DNA of 64,000 nt, taken from NCBI GenBank assembly GCA_040223615.1, contig JAVKFY010000009.1, positions 108,053 to 172,052 of the forward strand, given 5' to 3'. Origin of the DNA: JAVKFY01 sp040223615. Its GTDB lineage: Bacteria; Pseudomonadota; Alphaproteobacteria; GCA-2731375. A program made the translations under genes and the position numbers. This document shows, piece by piece, positions 17,225 to 26,313 of the stretch. The notes under the pieces were generated by a model, which ran no database searches, was not told where the DNA came from, and was given only the letters and a program-made list of their open reading frames with translations. The stretch's first letter is position 1. Each line of letters opens with the position of its first letter.

Positions 17225-17947
17225 ATGACGGACGAGACCGGACAGCTCTCCCCACAGGGCCGGGTGGTGATGGTGAGCGGGGCGAATCGCGGCATCGGCG
17301 AGGCGATCGCGCGGCGCCTGCTGGCCGACGGCTACTCGTTGAGCCTGGGCAGCCGGAAGACCCCGGCCCTGCCGGACCTGGACGGCCACGACCGGGTGGC
17401 GCAGTTCGCCTTCGATGCCGAGGCGCCAGCCGACGCGGCACGCTGGGTCGCGGACACCGTGGCGCGCTTCGGGCGGCTGGACGGGCTGGTGAACAATGCC
17501 GGCGTCGCGATCCCGTTCGACTTCGACAGCGAGGACGAGACCAACCTGGACCTGATGATGGAGGTCAACGTGAAGGCGCCCTATCGCCTGACCAAGGCCG
17601 CCCTGCCGCACCTGCGCGCCGCCGGCACGGGCCGGGTGATCAACGTGTCGTCGCTGTCCGGCATCCGCCACAAGGGCGGCTCGATCGGCTATTCGATGAG
17701 CAAGCACGCGCTGATGGCGCTTTCCACCGGCACCCGCATGGCCGCGTGGGACGACGGCGTGCGCGTCACCACCGTCGCGCCGGGCGCCGTGGCGACGCCG
17801 ATGGGCCTGGCCAACACCGTGGTGCCGGAGGACCAGATGATCCGCCCGGCCACCGTCGCCGCCCTGGTCGCCACCGCGCTTTCCATGCCGAACACCGCCT
17901 CGGTGGTGACGATCCCGGTCAACGCCGTGCTGGAACCGACGGTCTAG
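17225..17947 (+). CDS. SDR family oxidoreductase
   Basis: A classical short-chain dehydrogenase/reductase of 240 residues. The NAD(P)-binding motif is VSGANRGIGEAIARRLL near residue 16, followed by GLVNNAGVAIPFDFDSED, the catalytic Ser in INVSSLSGIRHKG and YSMSKHALM (Tyr-x3-Lys). A substrate cannot be predicted. It is divergent from pyrB, with 76 bases between start codons, and its 3' end overlaps the convergent OsmC gene by 4 bases. Confidence 0.9.
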   Translation: MTDETGQLSPQGRVVMVSGANRGIGEAIARRLLADGYSLSLGSRKTPALPDLDGHDRVAQFAFDAEAPADAARWVADTVARFGRLDGLVNNAGVAIPFDFDSEDETNLDLMMEVNVKAPYRLTKAALPHLRAAGTGRVINVSSLSGIRHKGGSIGYSMSKHALMALSTGTRMAAWDDGVRVTTVAPGAVATPMGLANTVVPEDQMIRPATVAALVATALSMPNTASVVTIPVNAVLEPTV

Positions 17948-18450
17948 GCGGTTTTCAGGTCGACGGCGATGTTCGGGGCCTGCAACAGGGTCTGGTAGAC
18001 GACGCAGTAGCGCTCGGTGAGCTTCAGCAAGGTGTCGCGTTGCTCCTGGGTCAGGTCGCCGCCGATCTCGAAGGTCATGCGGATGTCGCGGAAGCCGACC
18101 GGCGCGTCCTTGGCGACGCCCAACGTGCCGCGCACGTCGAGGTCGCCCTCGGCCTTCACCCTGGCCTCGCCGATATCGAGCTCCATGGCGGTGGCGACGG
18201 CGTTGAGGGTGACGCCAGCGCAGGCGACCAGCGCCTGTAGCAACATGTCGCCGGAACAGGCGTGCAGGCCGGAGCCGCCGCCGGCAGGGTGCAGGCCGGC
18301 CTCGACCAGGGCGCGGCCGGTCTCGACGGAACAGCTCACCTCGTCGCCGAGCCTCCCCTCGGCCTTGAGCGTGATGATCGCCGCTTCCGGCTCGTCACGA
18401 TAGCGCGCCTTGATCGGCGCCTGGATCTGCTTCAGTTCAGCCGCGTCCAT
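17944..18450 (-). CDS. OsmC family protein
   Basis: A 168-residue OsmC/Ohr-superfamily protein, a family of thiol peroxidases and related stress proteins. The two conserved Cys are present: one in ACSGDMLLQALVACAGVT (around residues 64-78) and one in LTERYCVVYQTLLQ near 148. The sequence resembles YhfA-like OsmC proteins more than Ohr. It is followed by convergent SDR sequence and preceded by an aldo/keto reductase start-to-stop gap of 17 bases, so the last two may be co-transcribed. Confidence 0.9.
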   Translation of the reverse strand: MDAAELKQIQAPIKARYRDEPEAAIITLKAEGRLGDEVSCSVETGRALVEAGLHPAGGGSGLHACSGDMLLQALVACAGVTLNAVATAMELDIGEARVKAEGDLDVRGTLGVAKDAPVGFRDIRMTFEIGGDLTQEQRDTLLKLTERYCVVYQTLLQAPNIAVDLKTA

Positions 18451-18467
18451 GGTGTCCTCCCTGTGGC

Positions 18468-19400
18468 TCAGGTCTGGCCGGGCCAGGTCTCGCCGCTGGC
18501 CTGCTCGGCATTCCGGAAAGCCTCGCGCAGCCTCTCCATCGTCGCGGCGGGCAGCGGACCTTTCTCGGCGATCTGCAAATTGCGCCCGACGTGGGCCGGG
18601 TTGGTCGAGCCGACGATGGCCGTGGTCACGCCGGGCTGGGTCAGCGTGAAGCGCAGCGCGATTTCGGTCCAGGCCGCGCCCGCATCGCCGCCGAAGCCCA
18701 GCGCCTCGGGCGTCAGCCCCATGTGCGCCAGCCGGCCGGCATAGGTGCGGCTGTAGTTGGCGTAGACGCCCTGCTGCTCGCCGACGTCCTTCCAGGCGGC
18801 GTTGGCGATCGGCCGCTTGGCCAGCACGCCAACGCCGTTCTGCTGCGCACCGGGCAGCACCTTGTCGATGTTGACTTGGTCGCAGATGTTGACCGAAGTC
18901 TCCAGCACTGCGATGTCCGGCACGGTGACGGCATAGGCGGCGGCCTCGTTGTCGCCGGAATAGCCGACGTGGCGCACCTTGCCGGCCTCGCGCGCCTCGA
19001 TCAGCGCGCCCAGCGCCTCGCCCTTCTTCAGCGTGTCGAGGTCGCAGGAGTGTAGCAGCATCACGTCGAGATGGTTGGTCTTCAACCGCTTCAGCGCGCG
19101 GTCGACCGTTTTGGTCACGGTCTCAGCGGTCCAGGCCTCGCCGCCGATGTCGTCGAACTTCTGGCCGCACTTGGAGACCAGCACGAATTCGTCGCGCCGG
19201 CTGGCGACGGCCGCGCCGATCGCGGCTTCCGAGCCCTGATAGGCGGCGGCGGTATCGATCAGGTTTATGCCGCGGTCGAGCAGCAGGTTGAGGATCGTCG
19301 CGACGGATGCCTGCTCGGTGCCGAGAAAGCCAACCGGGCCGCCGCCGAAGCCCAGCGCCGTGACCTCGAAACCGGTCTTGCCGAAAGTCCGCTTTTCCAT
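18468..19400 (-). CDS. aldo/keto reductase
   Basis: A 310-residue aldo/keto reductase with a TIM-barrel fold. It has LGFGGGPVGFLG at the N-terminus, the catalytic Asp and Tyr region NLIDTAAAYQGSEAAIG, Lys in FVLVSKCGQKF, and LDVMLLHSCDLDTLKKGEAL with the active-site His. The NADPH-binding C-terminus reads TAIVGSTNPAHVGRNLQIA. The subfamily resembles D-threo-aldose 1-dehydrogenase-like and YghZ-like members. It is upstream of the OsmC gene on the same strand. Confidence 0.9.
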   Translation of the reverse strand: MEKRTFGKTGFEVTALGFGGGPVGFLGTEQASVATILNLLLDRGINLIDTAAAYQGSEAAIGAAVASRRDEFVLVSKCGQKFDDIGGEAWTAETVTKTVDRALKRLKTNHLDVMLLHSCDLDTLKKGEALGALIEAREAGKVRHVGYSGDNEAAAYAVTVPDIAVLETSVNICDQVNIDKVLPGAQQNGVGVLAKRPIANAAWKDVGEQQGVYANYSRTYAGRLAHMGLTPEALGFGGDAGAAWTEIALRFTLTQPGVTTAIVGSTNPAHVGRNLQIAEKGPLPAATMERLREAFRNAEQASGETWPGQT

Positions 19401-19533
19401 GCCGGTCCCCTGATCGCGCGCGTTTCAGGCCGGCAGCGTGCGGCGCGCCCGCGGCGCCGTCAACCGGACCCGGCTGGCCCTGGCGCCGGCATGGCGGCAT
19501 GATGGCGCCACCGTGCCCGGGAGCATGCCAGCC

Positions 19534-20889
19534 ATGACCGACAGCGACATCGCCAGCTTCGCCAGCGCGCTCGACGAACGCGTCGCCGAGATCACCGAAC
19601 GCTGCTCGCAATGCGGCAAGTGTTTCGAGGCCTGCCCGATGACCGCGCCGGCCGGCATCGCCGAGGCCGATCCGCGCGAGGTGCTGGGCGGGGTGATCGA
19701 CCTGCTGAAGGGCGGCGACGGCAACGCGACGGCGCGGCGCTGGGCCGAGGTCTGCACCAACAGCGGCTTCTGCATCCCGGCCTGCGACGACGGCGTCAAC
19801 GCGCGATTCATGATGGGGATGACCAAGCTGGCCGCGAAACGCCGCGAGCACGATAGCGAAACGCTGGAACGGAAGGCGACCGCGAGCTTCCGCGCCATGA
19901 CCCGCGGCGTGCGCATGCTTTCCCGGCTGCAGTTGCCGCCGGAGACACTGGCCCGGGTCAATCCGCGTCCCAGCCGCACCGCGCCGGAGACTCCGCCGGA
20001 GGTCGTCTTCTATACCGGATGCAACATCCTGAAGACGCCGCACATCGCCCTGCTGTGCCTCGATATCCTCGACCGCTTGGGCGTCAGCTACGAGGTCAAG
20101 GGCGGCACCTCGACCTGCTGCGGCATCTTCCAGTTCAACGCCGGCGACGCCGAAACGTCGGGCCGGGTCGCCTTCAACTCGATCGATCAGCTGGCCAGCG
20201 CCGGCGCGGCGGAGGTGCTGTCATGGTGCCCGAGCTGCCAGACGCAGATGAGCGAGATCACGCTGCCGGCGTTCCAGCGCGTACGCAAGGCGTCGCCGTT
20301 CGAGCTGACGCCGTTCCTGGTCTACCTGGCGCGCAATGTCGACCGACTGCGCCCGCTGATGACGCACCGGGTGGAGAAACGCGTGGCGCTGAATGAACGG
20401 CCGGCGGTGCCCGCGGCGATGACGGCGGCGAAGACGCTGCTCGCGGCGATACCGGGGCTGGAATTCGTCGAGCTGGACGTGCGGCGCATCGGCAACATGT
20501 CGAACTACCTGAGCGTGTTGCCGAACTTCAAGACCGAGCTGCGGGCGGAGGAGTTCCAGGCCGCGAGCGCGGCCGGCGTGACCACTCTGGCGACGGTCTA
20601 CCACGCCTGTCACCGCGAGCTCTGCCACTACGACAAGGACGTCTCGTTCGAGATCGTCAACTTCATGGAGTTGCTCGGCGAGAGCATGGGGCTGCACAGC
20701 CCGGACATCTACAAGCGGTTGAAGATCATGCAGGACGTCGACGCGGTGATCGCCGACGCCGACGACCTGGTGACCCGCCACGGGCTCGACCTGGAGGACC
20801 TGCGCGCGGTGCTCTACGTCGACATGCTGGGCGGGCCGCCGCCGGCCGCGACCGCTACTTCCGGTAGTCGATCTCGTCCCAGTGCTTGA
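19534..20889 (+). CDS. (Fe-S)-binding CCG-domain oxidoreductase subunit
   Basis: A cytoplasmic iron-sulfur protein of the GlpC/HdrD/LutA type (451 aa). The N-terminal ferredoxin-like part has CSQCGKCFEACP near residue 27 and a second cluster motif CTNSGFCIPACDDG near 75. Two CCG-like Cys-rich domains follow: FYTGCNILKTPH, STCCGIFQFN and SWCPSCQTQM, then YHACHRELCHYD. Such proteins pass electrons between a flavoprotein or quinone and a partner dehydrogenase; no partner is adjacent here. The start may be 9 bases upstream at 19525. Its end overlaps the convergent 99-aa membrane gene by 35 bases. Confidence 0.82.
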   Translation: MTDSDIASFASALDERVAEITERCSQCGKCFEACPMTAPAGIAEADPREVLGGVIDLLKGGDGNATARRWAEVCTNSGFCIPACDDGVNARFMMGMTKLAAKRREHDSETLERKATASFRAMTRGVRMLSRLQLPPETLARVNPRPSRTAPETPPEVVFYTGCNILKTPHIALLCLDILDRLGVSYEVKGGTSTCCGIFQFNAGDAETSGRVAFNSIDQLASAGAAEVLSWCPSCQTQMSEITLPAFQRVRKASPFELTPFLVYLARNVDRLRPLMTHRVEKRVALNERPAVPAAMTAAKTLLAAIPGLEFVELDVRRIGNMSNYLSVLPNFKTELRAEEFQAASAAGVTTLATVYHACHRELCHYDKDVSFEIVNFMELLGESMGLHSPDIYKRLKIMQDVDAVIADADDLVTRHGLDLEDLRAVLYVDMLGGPPPAATATSGSRSRPSA

Positions 20890-21154
20890 ACTCGACGTTC
20901 CAGCGGTTGCACTTGAAAGTCACGAACTCGATCACGTCGCACTGGCCGTTGCGGATCGCGGTGTCGAACATCATGCCGCCGAAGATCGCCAGGAACACGA
21001 AGACCAGCAGGATCGCGAAGCGGTCCTTGGCCTTGGCCCAGCGCAGTTGCGCCGGCGTCAGCGGTCCGCGCTTTCGTGCGCGTTCCTTGTAGTAGTTCGC
21101 GGTCTCGGCCAGCCAGTCTTCCGACGGCAGGCCGTCCTTATCCACCTCGCTCAT
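20855..21154 (-). CDS. small single-pass membrane protein
   Basis: 99 residues, no family recognised. An N-terminal charged region (SEVDKDGLPSEDWLAETANY) is followed by a basic stretch, one hydrophobic helix (FAILLVFVFLAIFGGMMFD, about 48-66) and a C-terminal part with two Cys (GQCDVIEFVTFKCNRWNVEF) ending HWDEIDYRK. It starts inside the last 17 bases of ruvX, so it is likely co-translated with it. The C-terminal 11 codons lie over the end of the convergent Fe-S gene. Confidence 0.7.
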   Translation of the reverse strand: MSEVDKDGLPSEDWLAETANYYKERARKRGPLTPAQLRWAKAKDRFAILLVFVFLAIFGGMMFDTAIRNGQCDVIEFVTFKCNRWNVEFKHWDEIDYRK

Positions 21155-21608
21155 AGGCGTCCAAGGCTCCTTGCAGGATGTAGGCAGCGGCCAACTTGTC
21201 GATGAGTTCGCCGCGCCGCTTGCGCGAGGTGTCGGCGGCAATCAGCATTCGCTCCACCGCCGCCGTCGACAGCCGCTCGTCCCAGAATAGCAGCGGCAGG
21301 TCGCGCGCGGCCAGCAAGTTGGCGGCGAAGGCTCGTGTCGCCTGGCAACGCGGGCCTTCGGTACCGTCCATGTTGATCGGCAGGCCGAGCACCACGCCGC
21401 CGACCTCGTGCTGATCGAGCAGCGCGAACAGCGCCACCAGGGTCGGCGCCAGCTTCTTCTGGCGGACCAGCGTCACCAGCGGCGAGGCGATCATCCAGCC
21501 GCCGTCGGTCAGCGCGCAGCCGATGGTTTTCGTCCCCAGGTCGAGGCCGATCAGGCGGCGGCCGGGCGGTACCGCGGCACGCAATTCGCTCATCTTGTCG
21601 GCGATCAT
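21138..21608 (-). CDS. ruvX: Holliday junction resolvase-like RuvX (YqgF)
   Basis: A 156-residue RuvX/YqgF protein (RNase H fold) involved in 16S rRNA 5'-end or anti-termination processing and proposed as a resolvase. Motifs: LIGLDLGTKTIGCALTDGG, GVVLGLPINMDGTEGPRC and LLFWDERLSTAAVERMLI, with the metal-binding Asp, Glu and C-terminal Asp in ELIDKLAAAYILQ. The start was taken at the first Met (MIADKMSELR); Met at 21593 is also possible. It is divergent from gatC, a neighbourhood common in Alphaproteobacteria. Confidence 0.94.
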   Translation of the reverse strand: MIADKMSELRAAVPPGRRLIGLDLGTKTIGCALTDGGWMIASPLVTLVRQKKLAPTLVALFALLDQHEVGGVVLGLPINMDGTEGPRCQATRAFAANLLAARDLPLLFWDERLSTAAVERMLIAADTSRKRRGELIDKLAAAYILQGALDAYERGG

Positions 21609-21716
21609 GACGGATGTTAGCTTCCGCGCGCTTTTCAGCGTCATTTCCGGTGGACACGAACCCGCGTCGGGGCCAAAAACGGCCCGGGGCGGACCCGTAA
21701 GGCAAGGTTTTCGCAT

Positions 21717-22004
21717 ATGTCGGTAGACAAGGCCACGGTAGCCAGGATCGCGCATCTGGCGCGCATCAAGGTACCCGACGACGAGCTGGACGGGCTGGTC
21801 GGCGAGCTCAACAACATCCTGGGCTGGGTCGAGCAGCTCGGCGAGCTGGACACCGCCGAGGTGCAACCGATGGCCTCGGTGCATGACGAGGCGCTGCGCT
21901 GGCGCGAGGACGCGGTCACCGACGGCGGCAAGGCCGACGACATCGTCGCCAACGCGCCCGACGGCGTGGAGCGGTTCTTCGCCGTGCCGAAGGTGGTCGA
22001 GTAA
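21717..22004 (+). CDS. gatC: Asp-tRNA(Asn)/Glu-tRNA(Gln) amidotransferase subunit GatC
   Basis: The 95-residue small subunit of the GatCAB amidotransferase, which converts Glu-tRNA(Gln) and Asp-tRNA(Asn) to the amidated forms. It starts MSVDKATVARIAHLARIKV and ends with the conserved DAVTDGGKADDIVANAP and FFAVPKVVE. It stabilises the A/B pair. The TAA stop overlaps the gatA ATG by one base (TAATG). Confidence 0.97.
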   Translation: MSVDKATVARIAHLARIKVPDDELDGLVGELNNILGWVEQLGELDTAEVQPMASVHDEALRWREDAVTDGGKADDIVANAPDGVERFFAVPKVVE

Positions 22005-23479
22005 TGGCGGACCTCACCGACCTGACCATCGCGCAGGCGCGCGACGCGCTGGCCAAGGGCGAGACCACGTCGGCGGCGCTGACCGAGGCGCATGTCGAGG
22101 CGGTGGCCGCCGCGCGCCCGCTGAACGCCTTCATCACCGAGACGCCGGAGCTGGCCATGGACATGGCCAAGGCATCCGACCAGCGCCGCAGCGGGGGTGC
22201 AGGCGCGCTGGAAGGCGTGCCGCTGGCGATCAAGGACCTGTACTGCACCAAGGGCGTGCCAACCACGGCCGGCAGCCACATCCTGGACGGCTTCACGCCG
22301 CCGTACGAGAGCACGGTGACCCAGAAATTGTGGGATGCCGGCGCGGTGATGCTGGGCAAGACCAACATGGACGAGTTCGCCATGGGCTCGTCGAACGAGA
22401 CCAGCCACCACGGCACCGTCGCCAGCCCGTGGCGGCGCGACGGCGAGAACCGACGCATCGTGCCGGGCGGCTCGTCGGGCGGCTCCGCCTCGGCGGTGGC
22501 GGCGGGCATCGCACCGGGCGCCACCGGCACCGACACCGGCGGCTCGATCCGCCAGCCGGCGGCCTTCACCGGCATCGTCGGCTGCAAGCCGACCTACGGG
22601 CGCTGCTCGCGCTGGGGCATCGTCGCCTTCGCCAGCTCGCTGGACCAGGCCGGGCCGATGACCCGCACGGTGCGCGACGCGGCGATCATGCTGGGCGCGA
22701 TGTCGGGCTTCGATCCGAAGGACTCGACCTCGGCCGACCGGCCGGTGCCGGATTTCGAGGCGGCGATGACCGGCGACGTGCGCGGCCTGAAGGTCGGCAT
22801 CCCGAAGGAATACCGGATGGACGGGATGCCGCCGGAGATCGAGACCCTGTGGCAGCAGGGCGCGCAATGGCTGAAAGACGCCGGCGCCGAGCTGGTCGAC
22901 GTCAGCCTGCCGCACACCAAGTACGCGCTGCCGACCTACTACATCGTCGCCCCGGCTGAGGCGTCGTCGAACCTGGCGCGCTACGACGGCGTGCGCTTCG
23001 GCCTGCGCGTGCCGGGCGAAGACATCGACGACATGTACGCCAACACCCGCGCCGCCGGCTTCGGCAAGGAAGTGCGCCGGCGCGTGCTGATCGGCACCTA
23101 CGTGCTGTCGGCCGGCTATTACGACGCCTATTACCGCCAGGCGCAGAAGGTCCGCCGGCTGATCAAGGACGACTTCGAGACGGTGTTCGCGCAGTGCGAC
23201 GTGCTGTTGACGCCGACCGCGCCCAGCGCCGCCTTCGCGGAGGGCGAGAAAGGCGACGATCCGGTGGCGATGTACCTGAACGACGTGTTCACGGTGCCGG
23301 CCAGCCTGACCGGCCTGCCGGGCATCTCGGTGCCGGCGGGGCTGGCCGGCGACGGGCTGCCGCTGGGGCTGCAGATCCTGGCGCCGTCATTCGACGAGGA
23401 AACCATGTTCCGGGCCGCCGGCGTGCTGGAGGAAGCCGCCGGCTTCAGCCACCGGCCGGACGCCTGGTGGAGGAGCTAG
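22004..23479 (+). CDS. gatA: Asp-tRNA(Asn)/Glu-tRNA(Gln) amidotransferase subunit GatA
   Basis: The 491-residue amidase subunit, which hydrolyses glutamine to supply ammonia. The Ser-cisSer-Lys triad is visible: Lys77 in AIKDLYCTKG, and the serines in GGSSGGSASAVAAG (about 153-166) and TDTGGSIRQPAA. The downstream YYIVAPAEASSNLARYDGVR segment is typical of GatA. It overlaps gatC by one base and gatB follows after 2 bases, so gatCAB is a compact operon. Confidence 0.97.
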   Translation: MADLTDLTIAQARDALAKGETTSAALTEAHVEAVAAARPLNAFITETPELAMDMAKASDQRRSGGAGALEGVPLAIKDLYCTKGVPTTAGSHILDGFTPPYESTVTQKLWDAGAVMLGKTNMDEFAMGSSNETSHHGTVASPWRRDGENRRIVPGGSSGGSASAVAAGIAPGATGTDTGGSIRQPAAFTGIVGCKPTYGRCSRWGIVAFASSLDQAGPMTRTVRDAAIMLGAMSGFDPKDSTSADRPVPDFEAAMTGDVRGLKVGIPKEYRMDGMPPEIETLWQQGAQWLKDAGAELVDVSLPHTKYALPTYYIVAPAEASSNLARYDGVRFGLRVPGEDIDDMYANTRAAGFGKEVRRRVLIGTYVLSAGYYDAYYRQAQKVRRLIKDDFETVFAQCDVLLTPTAPSAAFAEGEKGDDPVAMYLNDVFTVPASLTGLPGISVPAGLAGDGLPLGLQILAPSFDEETMFRAAGVLEEAAGFSHRPDAWWRS

Positions 23480-23481
23480 CC

Positions 23482-24939
23482 ATGGCCGGCTACACGATCG
23501 AAGGCCAGACCGGGACCTGGGAGGTCGTCATCGGCCTGGAAGTCCATGCCCAGGTGGTCTCGGAATCGAAACTGTTCTCCGGCGCGTCGACCACCTTCGG
23601 CGCGGCGCCGAACACCCAGGTCAGCCTGGTCGACGCCGGCATGCCCGGCATGCTGCCGGTGATCAACGAGGTCTGCGTGGCACAGGCGGTGCGCACCGGC
23701 CTGGGCCTGAAGGCGAAGATCAACAACCGCTCGGTGTTCGACCGCAAGAACTACTTCTACCCCGACCTGCCGACCGGCTATCAGATCTCGCAGTTCAAGG
23801 ACCCGATCGTCGGCGAGGGCGAGATCCTGATCGACCTCAAGGACGGCGAGAGCCGCGCCATCGGCATCGAGCGGCTGCACCTGGAGCAGGACGCCGGCAA
23901 GAGCCTGCATGACCAGGATCCGAAGCGCTCGTTCATCGACCTGAACCGCTGCGGCGTGGCGCTGATGGAGATCGTTTCGCGCCCCGACATGCGCGCGCCG
24001 GAGGAGGCCGCCGCCTACCTGCGCAAGCTGCGCTCGATCCTGCGCTATCTCGGCACCTGCGACGGCAACATGGAAGAAGGCTCGATGCGCGCCGACGTCA
24101 ACGTGTCGGTGCGCAAGCCGGGCGACGAGCTGGGCACGCGCTGCGAGATCAAGAACGTGAACTCGATCCGCTTCGTGCAGCAGGCCATCGTCTACGAGGC
24201 GCAGCGCCAGGTCGACCTGATCGAAGCCGGCGACAAGGTGGTGCAGGAGACCCGGCTGTTCGACAGCCGGCTGGGCGAGACCCGCTCGATGCGCAGCAAG
24301 GAAGAGGCGCACGACTACCGCTACTTCCCCGATCCCGACCTGCTGCCGCTGGAATTCGACGACGCCTTCGTGGCGGCGCTGGAGGCCGACCTGCCGGAGC
24401 TGCCCGACGACAAGAAGGCGCGCTTCGTCGGCCTCGGCCTGAAGCCGTACGACGCCGGCGTGCTGGTCGCCGACAAGGAATCGGCCGATTTCTTCGAGGC
24501 GGTGATGGCCGGGCGCGATCCGGTGCTGGCGGCGAACTGGGTCACCGGCGACTTCTTCGGCTTCCTCAACAAGTCCGGCAAACCCATCGCGGAGTCGGCG
24601 GTCGGCGCCGAGGCGCTGGGCGGCCTGCTCGACCGCATCGCCGACGGCACGATCTCCGGCCGCACCGCCAAGGACGTGCTGGAGGAGATGTTCGACACCG
24701 GCCAGTCGGCCGATCAGATCATCGAGGCCAAGGGCCTGAAGCAGGTCTCCGACACCGGCGAGATCGAGCGCCTGATCGACGAAGCGATCGCGTCGAGCCC
24801 GGAGAACCTGGAGCTTTACAAGGCCGGCAAGACCAAGGTCATGGGCTGGTTCGTCGGCCAGGTGATGAAGGCCACCGGCGGCCAGGCCAACCCGAAGGTG
24901 GTGAACCAGATCCTGAAGGCCAAGCTGGACGGCGCCTGA
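23482..24939 (+). CDS. gatB: Asp-tRNA(Asn)/Glu-tRNA(Gln) amidotransferase subunit GatB
   Basis: The 485-residue subunit that binds the misacylated tRNA and activates the acyl group with ATP. Motifs include VVIGLEVHAQVVSESKLFSG, RKNYFYPDLPTGYQIS, DLNRCGVALMEIV, and AHDYRYFPDPDLLPLEF. The C-terminal YqeY-like tail domain with VMGWFVGQVMKATGGQANP is complete. The ATG at 23482 follows the gatA stop by 2 bases. The presence of gatCAB implies indirect Gln-tRNA and/or Asn-tRNA synthesis in this organism. Confidence 0.97.
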   Translation: MAGYTIEGQTGTWEVVIGLEVHAQVVSESKLFSGASTTFGAAPNTQVSLVDAGMPGMLPVINEVCVAQAVRTGLGLKAKINNRSVFDRKNYFYPDLPTGYQISQFKDPIVGEGEILIDLKDGESRAIGIERLHLEQDAGKSLHDQDPKRSFIDLNRCGVALMEIVSRPDMRAPEEAAAYLRKLRSILRYLGTCDGNMEEGSMRADVNVSVRKPGDELGTRCEIKNVNSIRFVQQAIVYEAQRQVDLIEAGDKVVQETRLFDSRLGETRSMRSKEEAHDYRYFPDPDLLPLEFDDAFVAALEADLPELPDDKKARFVGLGLKPYDAGVLVADKESADFFEAVMAGRDPVLAANWVTGDFFGFLNKSGKPIAESAVGAEALGGLLDRIADGTISGRTAKDVLEEMFDTGQSADQIIEAKGLKQVSDTGEIERLIDEAIASSPENLELYKAGKTKVMGWFVGQVMKATGGQANPKVVNQILKAKLDGA

Positions 24940-24942
24940 GAC

Positions 24943-25761
24943 TCAGGCCTCGTCGGGTTTGAACGTCGACCAGTCGATGGTCTGCCAGGCGCGCAGCATC
25001 GGCATCGCCACGCCCTGCGCCTGTGCCGCCGCGACAGCGAGCCCGATGTCTTTGCCACCCAGAGTCGCCATGTGTGCCATAAGCGGCCGCAGCGCCTCGA
25101 AATTTTGCACCACAAAGCTGTTGGCCGTGCCCTGGCACATGATCTCGAGCAGCACATCGAGGTCCATGCCGTAGGCGCGGGCCATCTTGCGGGCTTCGAT
25201 CAGCAGCGCGCCGGTGCCGATCGATACCGCGTTGTTGGCCAGCTTGGCGACCATGCCCATGCCGACGTCGCCGCAGTTGAAGATCGTACCCATCGCCTCC
25301 AGTGCGGCGCGGCAGGTCGCGAGCGCCGCCGCGTCGCCGCCGACCATCAGCGCCAACGTGCCCTGTTCGGCGGCCATGCGCGCGCCGCTGACCGGGCAAT
25401 CCAGCACCGCGACGTCGCGTGTCGCCGCCTCCCTGGCCAGGTCCTGGCAGTATCCCGGGGCGAGCGTGCTCATGACCACGATCACGGATCCCGGCCGCAA
25501 CGATGCCAGCGCGCCCTTTGTCCCGCGCAACACGGTGTCGGTCTGCGCCTGATCGACGACGATGGTCATCACGATGTCTGCCCGCGCGCCGACCTCGGCC
25601 GGGTCGGCGACCTCGACCAGCCCCACCTTGGTCAATGCCTCGATGGTCGCGCGCGTGCGGTTGGCGCAGCTCACCACCGGAAATCCGTGCTGCAGCAGCC
25701 GGCGCGCCATCGGCTCGCCCATCTCGCCCAGCCCGATGAACCCGACTGTCGGCTTGTCCAT
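24943..25761 (-). CDS. NAD(P)-dependent beta-hydroxyacid dehydrogenase
   Basis: A 272-residue member of the 3-hydroxyisobutyrate/tartronate-semialdehyde reductase family. The Rossmann motif is GFIGLGEMGEPMARRLL near residue 8; the substrate-binding loop is DCPVSGARMAAEQGTL near 121; the catalytic Lys lies in VAKLANNAVSIG near 171. The C-terminus ends with the helical DIGLAVAAAQAQGVAMPML. The exact acid oxidised cannot be assigned. It converges on gatB with only 3 bases between stops. Confidence 0.88.
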   Translation of the reverse strand: MDKPTVGFIGLGEMGEPMARRLLQHGFPVVSCANRTRATIEALTKVGLVEVADPAEVGARADIVMTIVVDQAQTDTVLRGTKGALASLRPGSVIVVMSTLAPGYCQDLAREAATRDVAVLDCPVSGARMAAEQGTLALMVGGDAAALATCRAALEAMGTIFNCGDVGMGMVAKLANNAVSIGTGALLIEARKMARAYGMDLDVLLEIMCQGTANSFVVQNFEALRPLMAHMATLGGKDIGLAVAAAQAQGVAMPMLRAWQTIDWSTFKPDEA

Positions 25762-25825
25762 GCCATCCTCCCCTGTCCAGAGAGAGCCTAGCGCGCCCGA
25801 CCCTGTGCTATAAGCTCTGCCGCCT

Positions 25826-25901
25826 GGGCCCGTAGCTCAACGGTTAGAGCCGGCCGCTCATAACGGTCTGGTTGCAGGTTCGAATCCTGCCGGGCCCACC
25901 A
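25826..25901 (+). tRNA. tRNA-Ile2 (anticodon CAT, lysidine type)
   Basis: A full cloverleaf can be drawn: acceptor arms GGGCCCG and CGGGCCC (seven pairs), D-arm GCTC/GAGC, anticodon stem GGCCG/CGGTC with loop CTCATAA (CAT at 25859-25861), T-arm GCAGG/CCTGC with TTCGAAT, discriminator A, and encoded CCA at 25899-25901. The CTCATAA loop and GGGCCC acceptor match tRNA-Ile2, whose C34 is converted to lysidine by TilS to read AUA; elongator tRNA-Met usually differs in the acceptor. No intron. Confidence 0.92.
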
Positions 25902-26313
25902 CCGCCAATCGCGTTTTCATGCAGTCGCTTAGCGAAATCGAATCCAATCAAAGCTGGGCACCAGGCCCCCTCGAATTTAGGCAAGCCACGCCAACGTCGG
26001 TCTACAACCAACATCCGACCGAACTCGGAATGACCGTTCACGTGGACCTATAGCCAAAACTTCGGCAGTGCGGTCCTTTGTTCGTGGGACTGCGGTGTCG
26101 TCGCTCGAGTTTGGCCGACCGTGGAACAATCGTCTCTGCGCCGCGTTCGTGAAATGCGATTTGTCGCTGTGCTGCCGTCCGGGCTCGATGCGGTGCGACG
26201 GACGTGCGGCAGCGATCGGCCAGGGCGACTTCAGGAGCACTCGATGTTCTTGCGAATCAAAACCCCGGGCATAGCCCACGTGGCATATATCTTCGCGGAG
26301 GACGGCTCGGAAA
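25902..26313. other. intergenic, lower-GC stretch after the tRNA, no gene recognised
   Basis: 412 bases between the tRNA and the YeeE/YedE pair. Base composition is visibly lower in G+C than the neighbouring genes. Both strands contain open frames, but their translations lack recognisable domains and do not show the local third-position GC bias. It may be decayed coding DNA or a dispersed intergenic sequence; I see no integrase, no second copy of the tRNA 3' end, and no terminator with a clear U-tract. Confidence 0.5.

Noticed and set aside
25826..25901. Elongator tRNA-Met instead of tRNA-Ile2
   Set aside because: Anticodon CAT fits both, but the GGGCCC acceptor and CTCATAA loop match tRNA-Ile2. 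A lysidine determinant search would settle it; some doubt remains.
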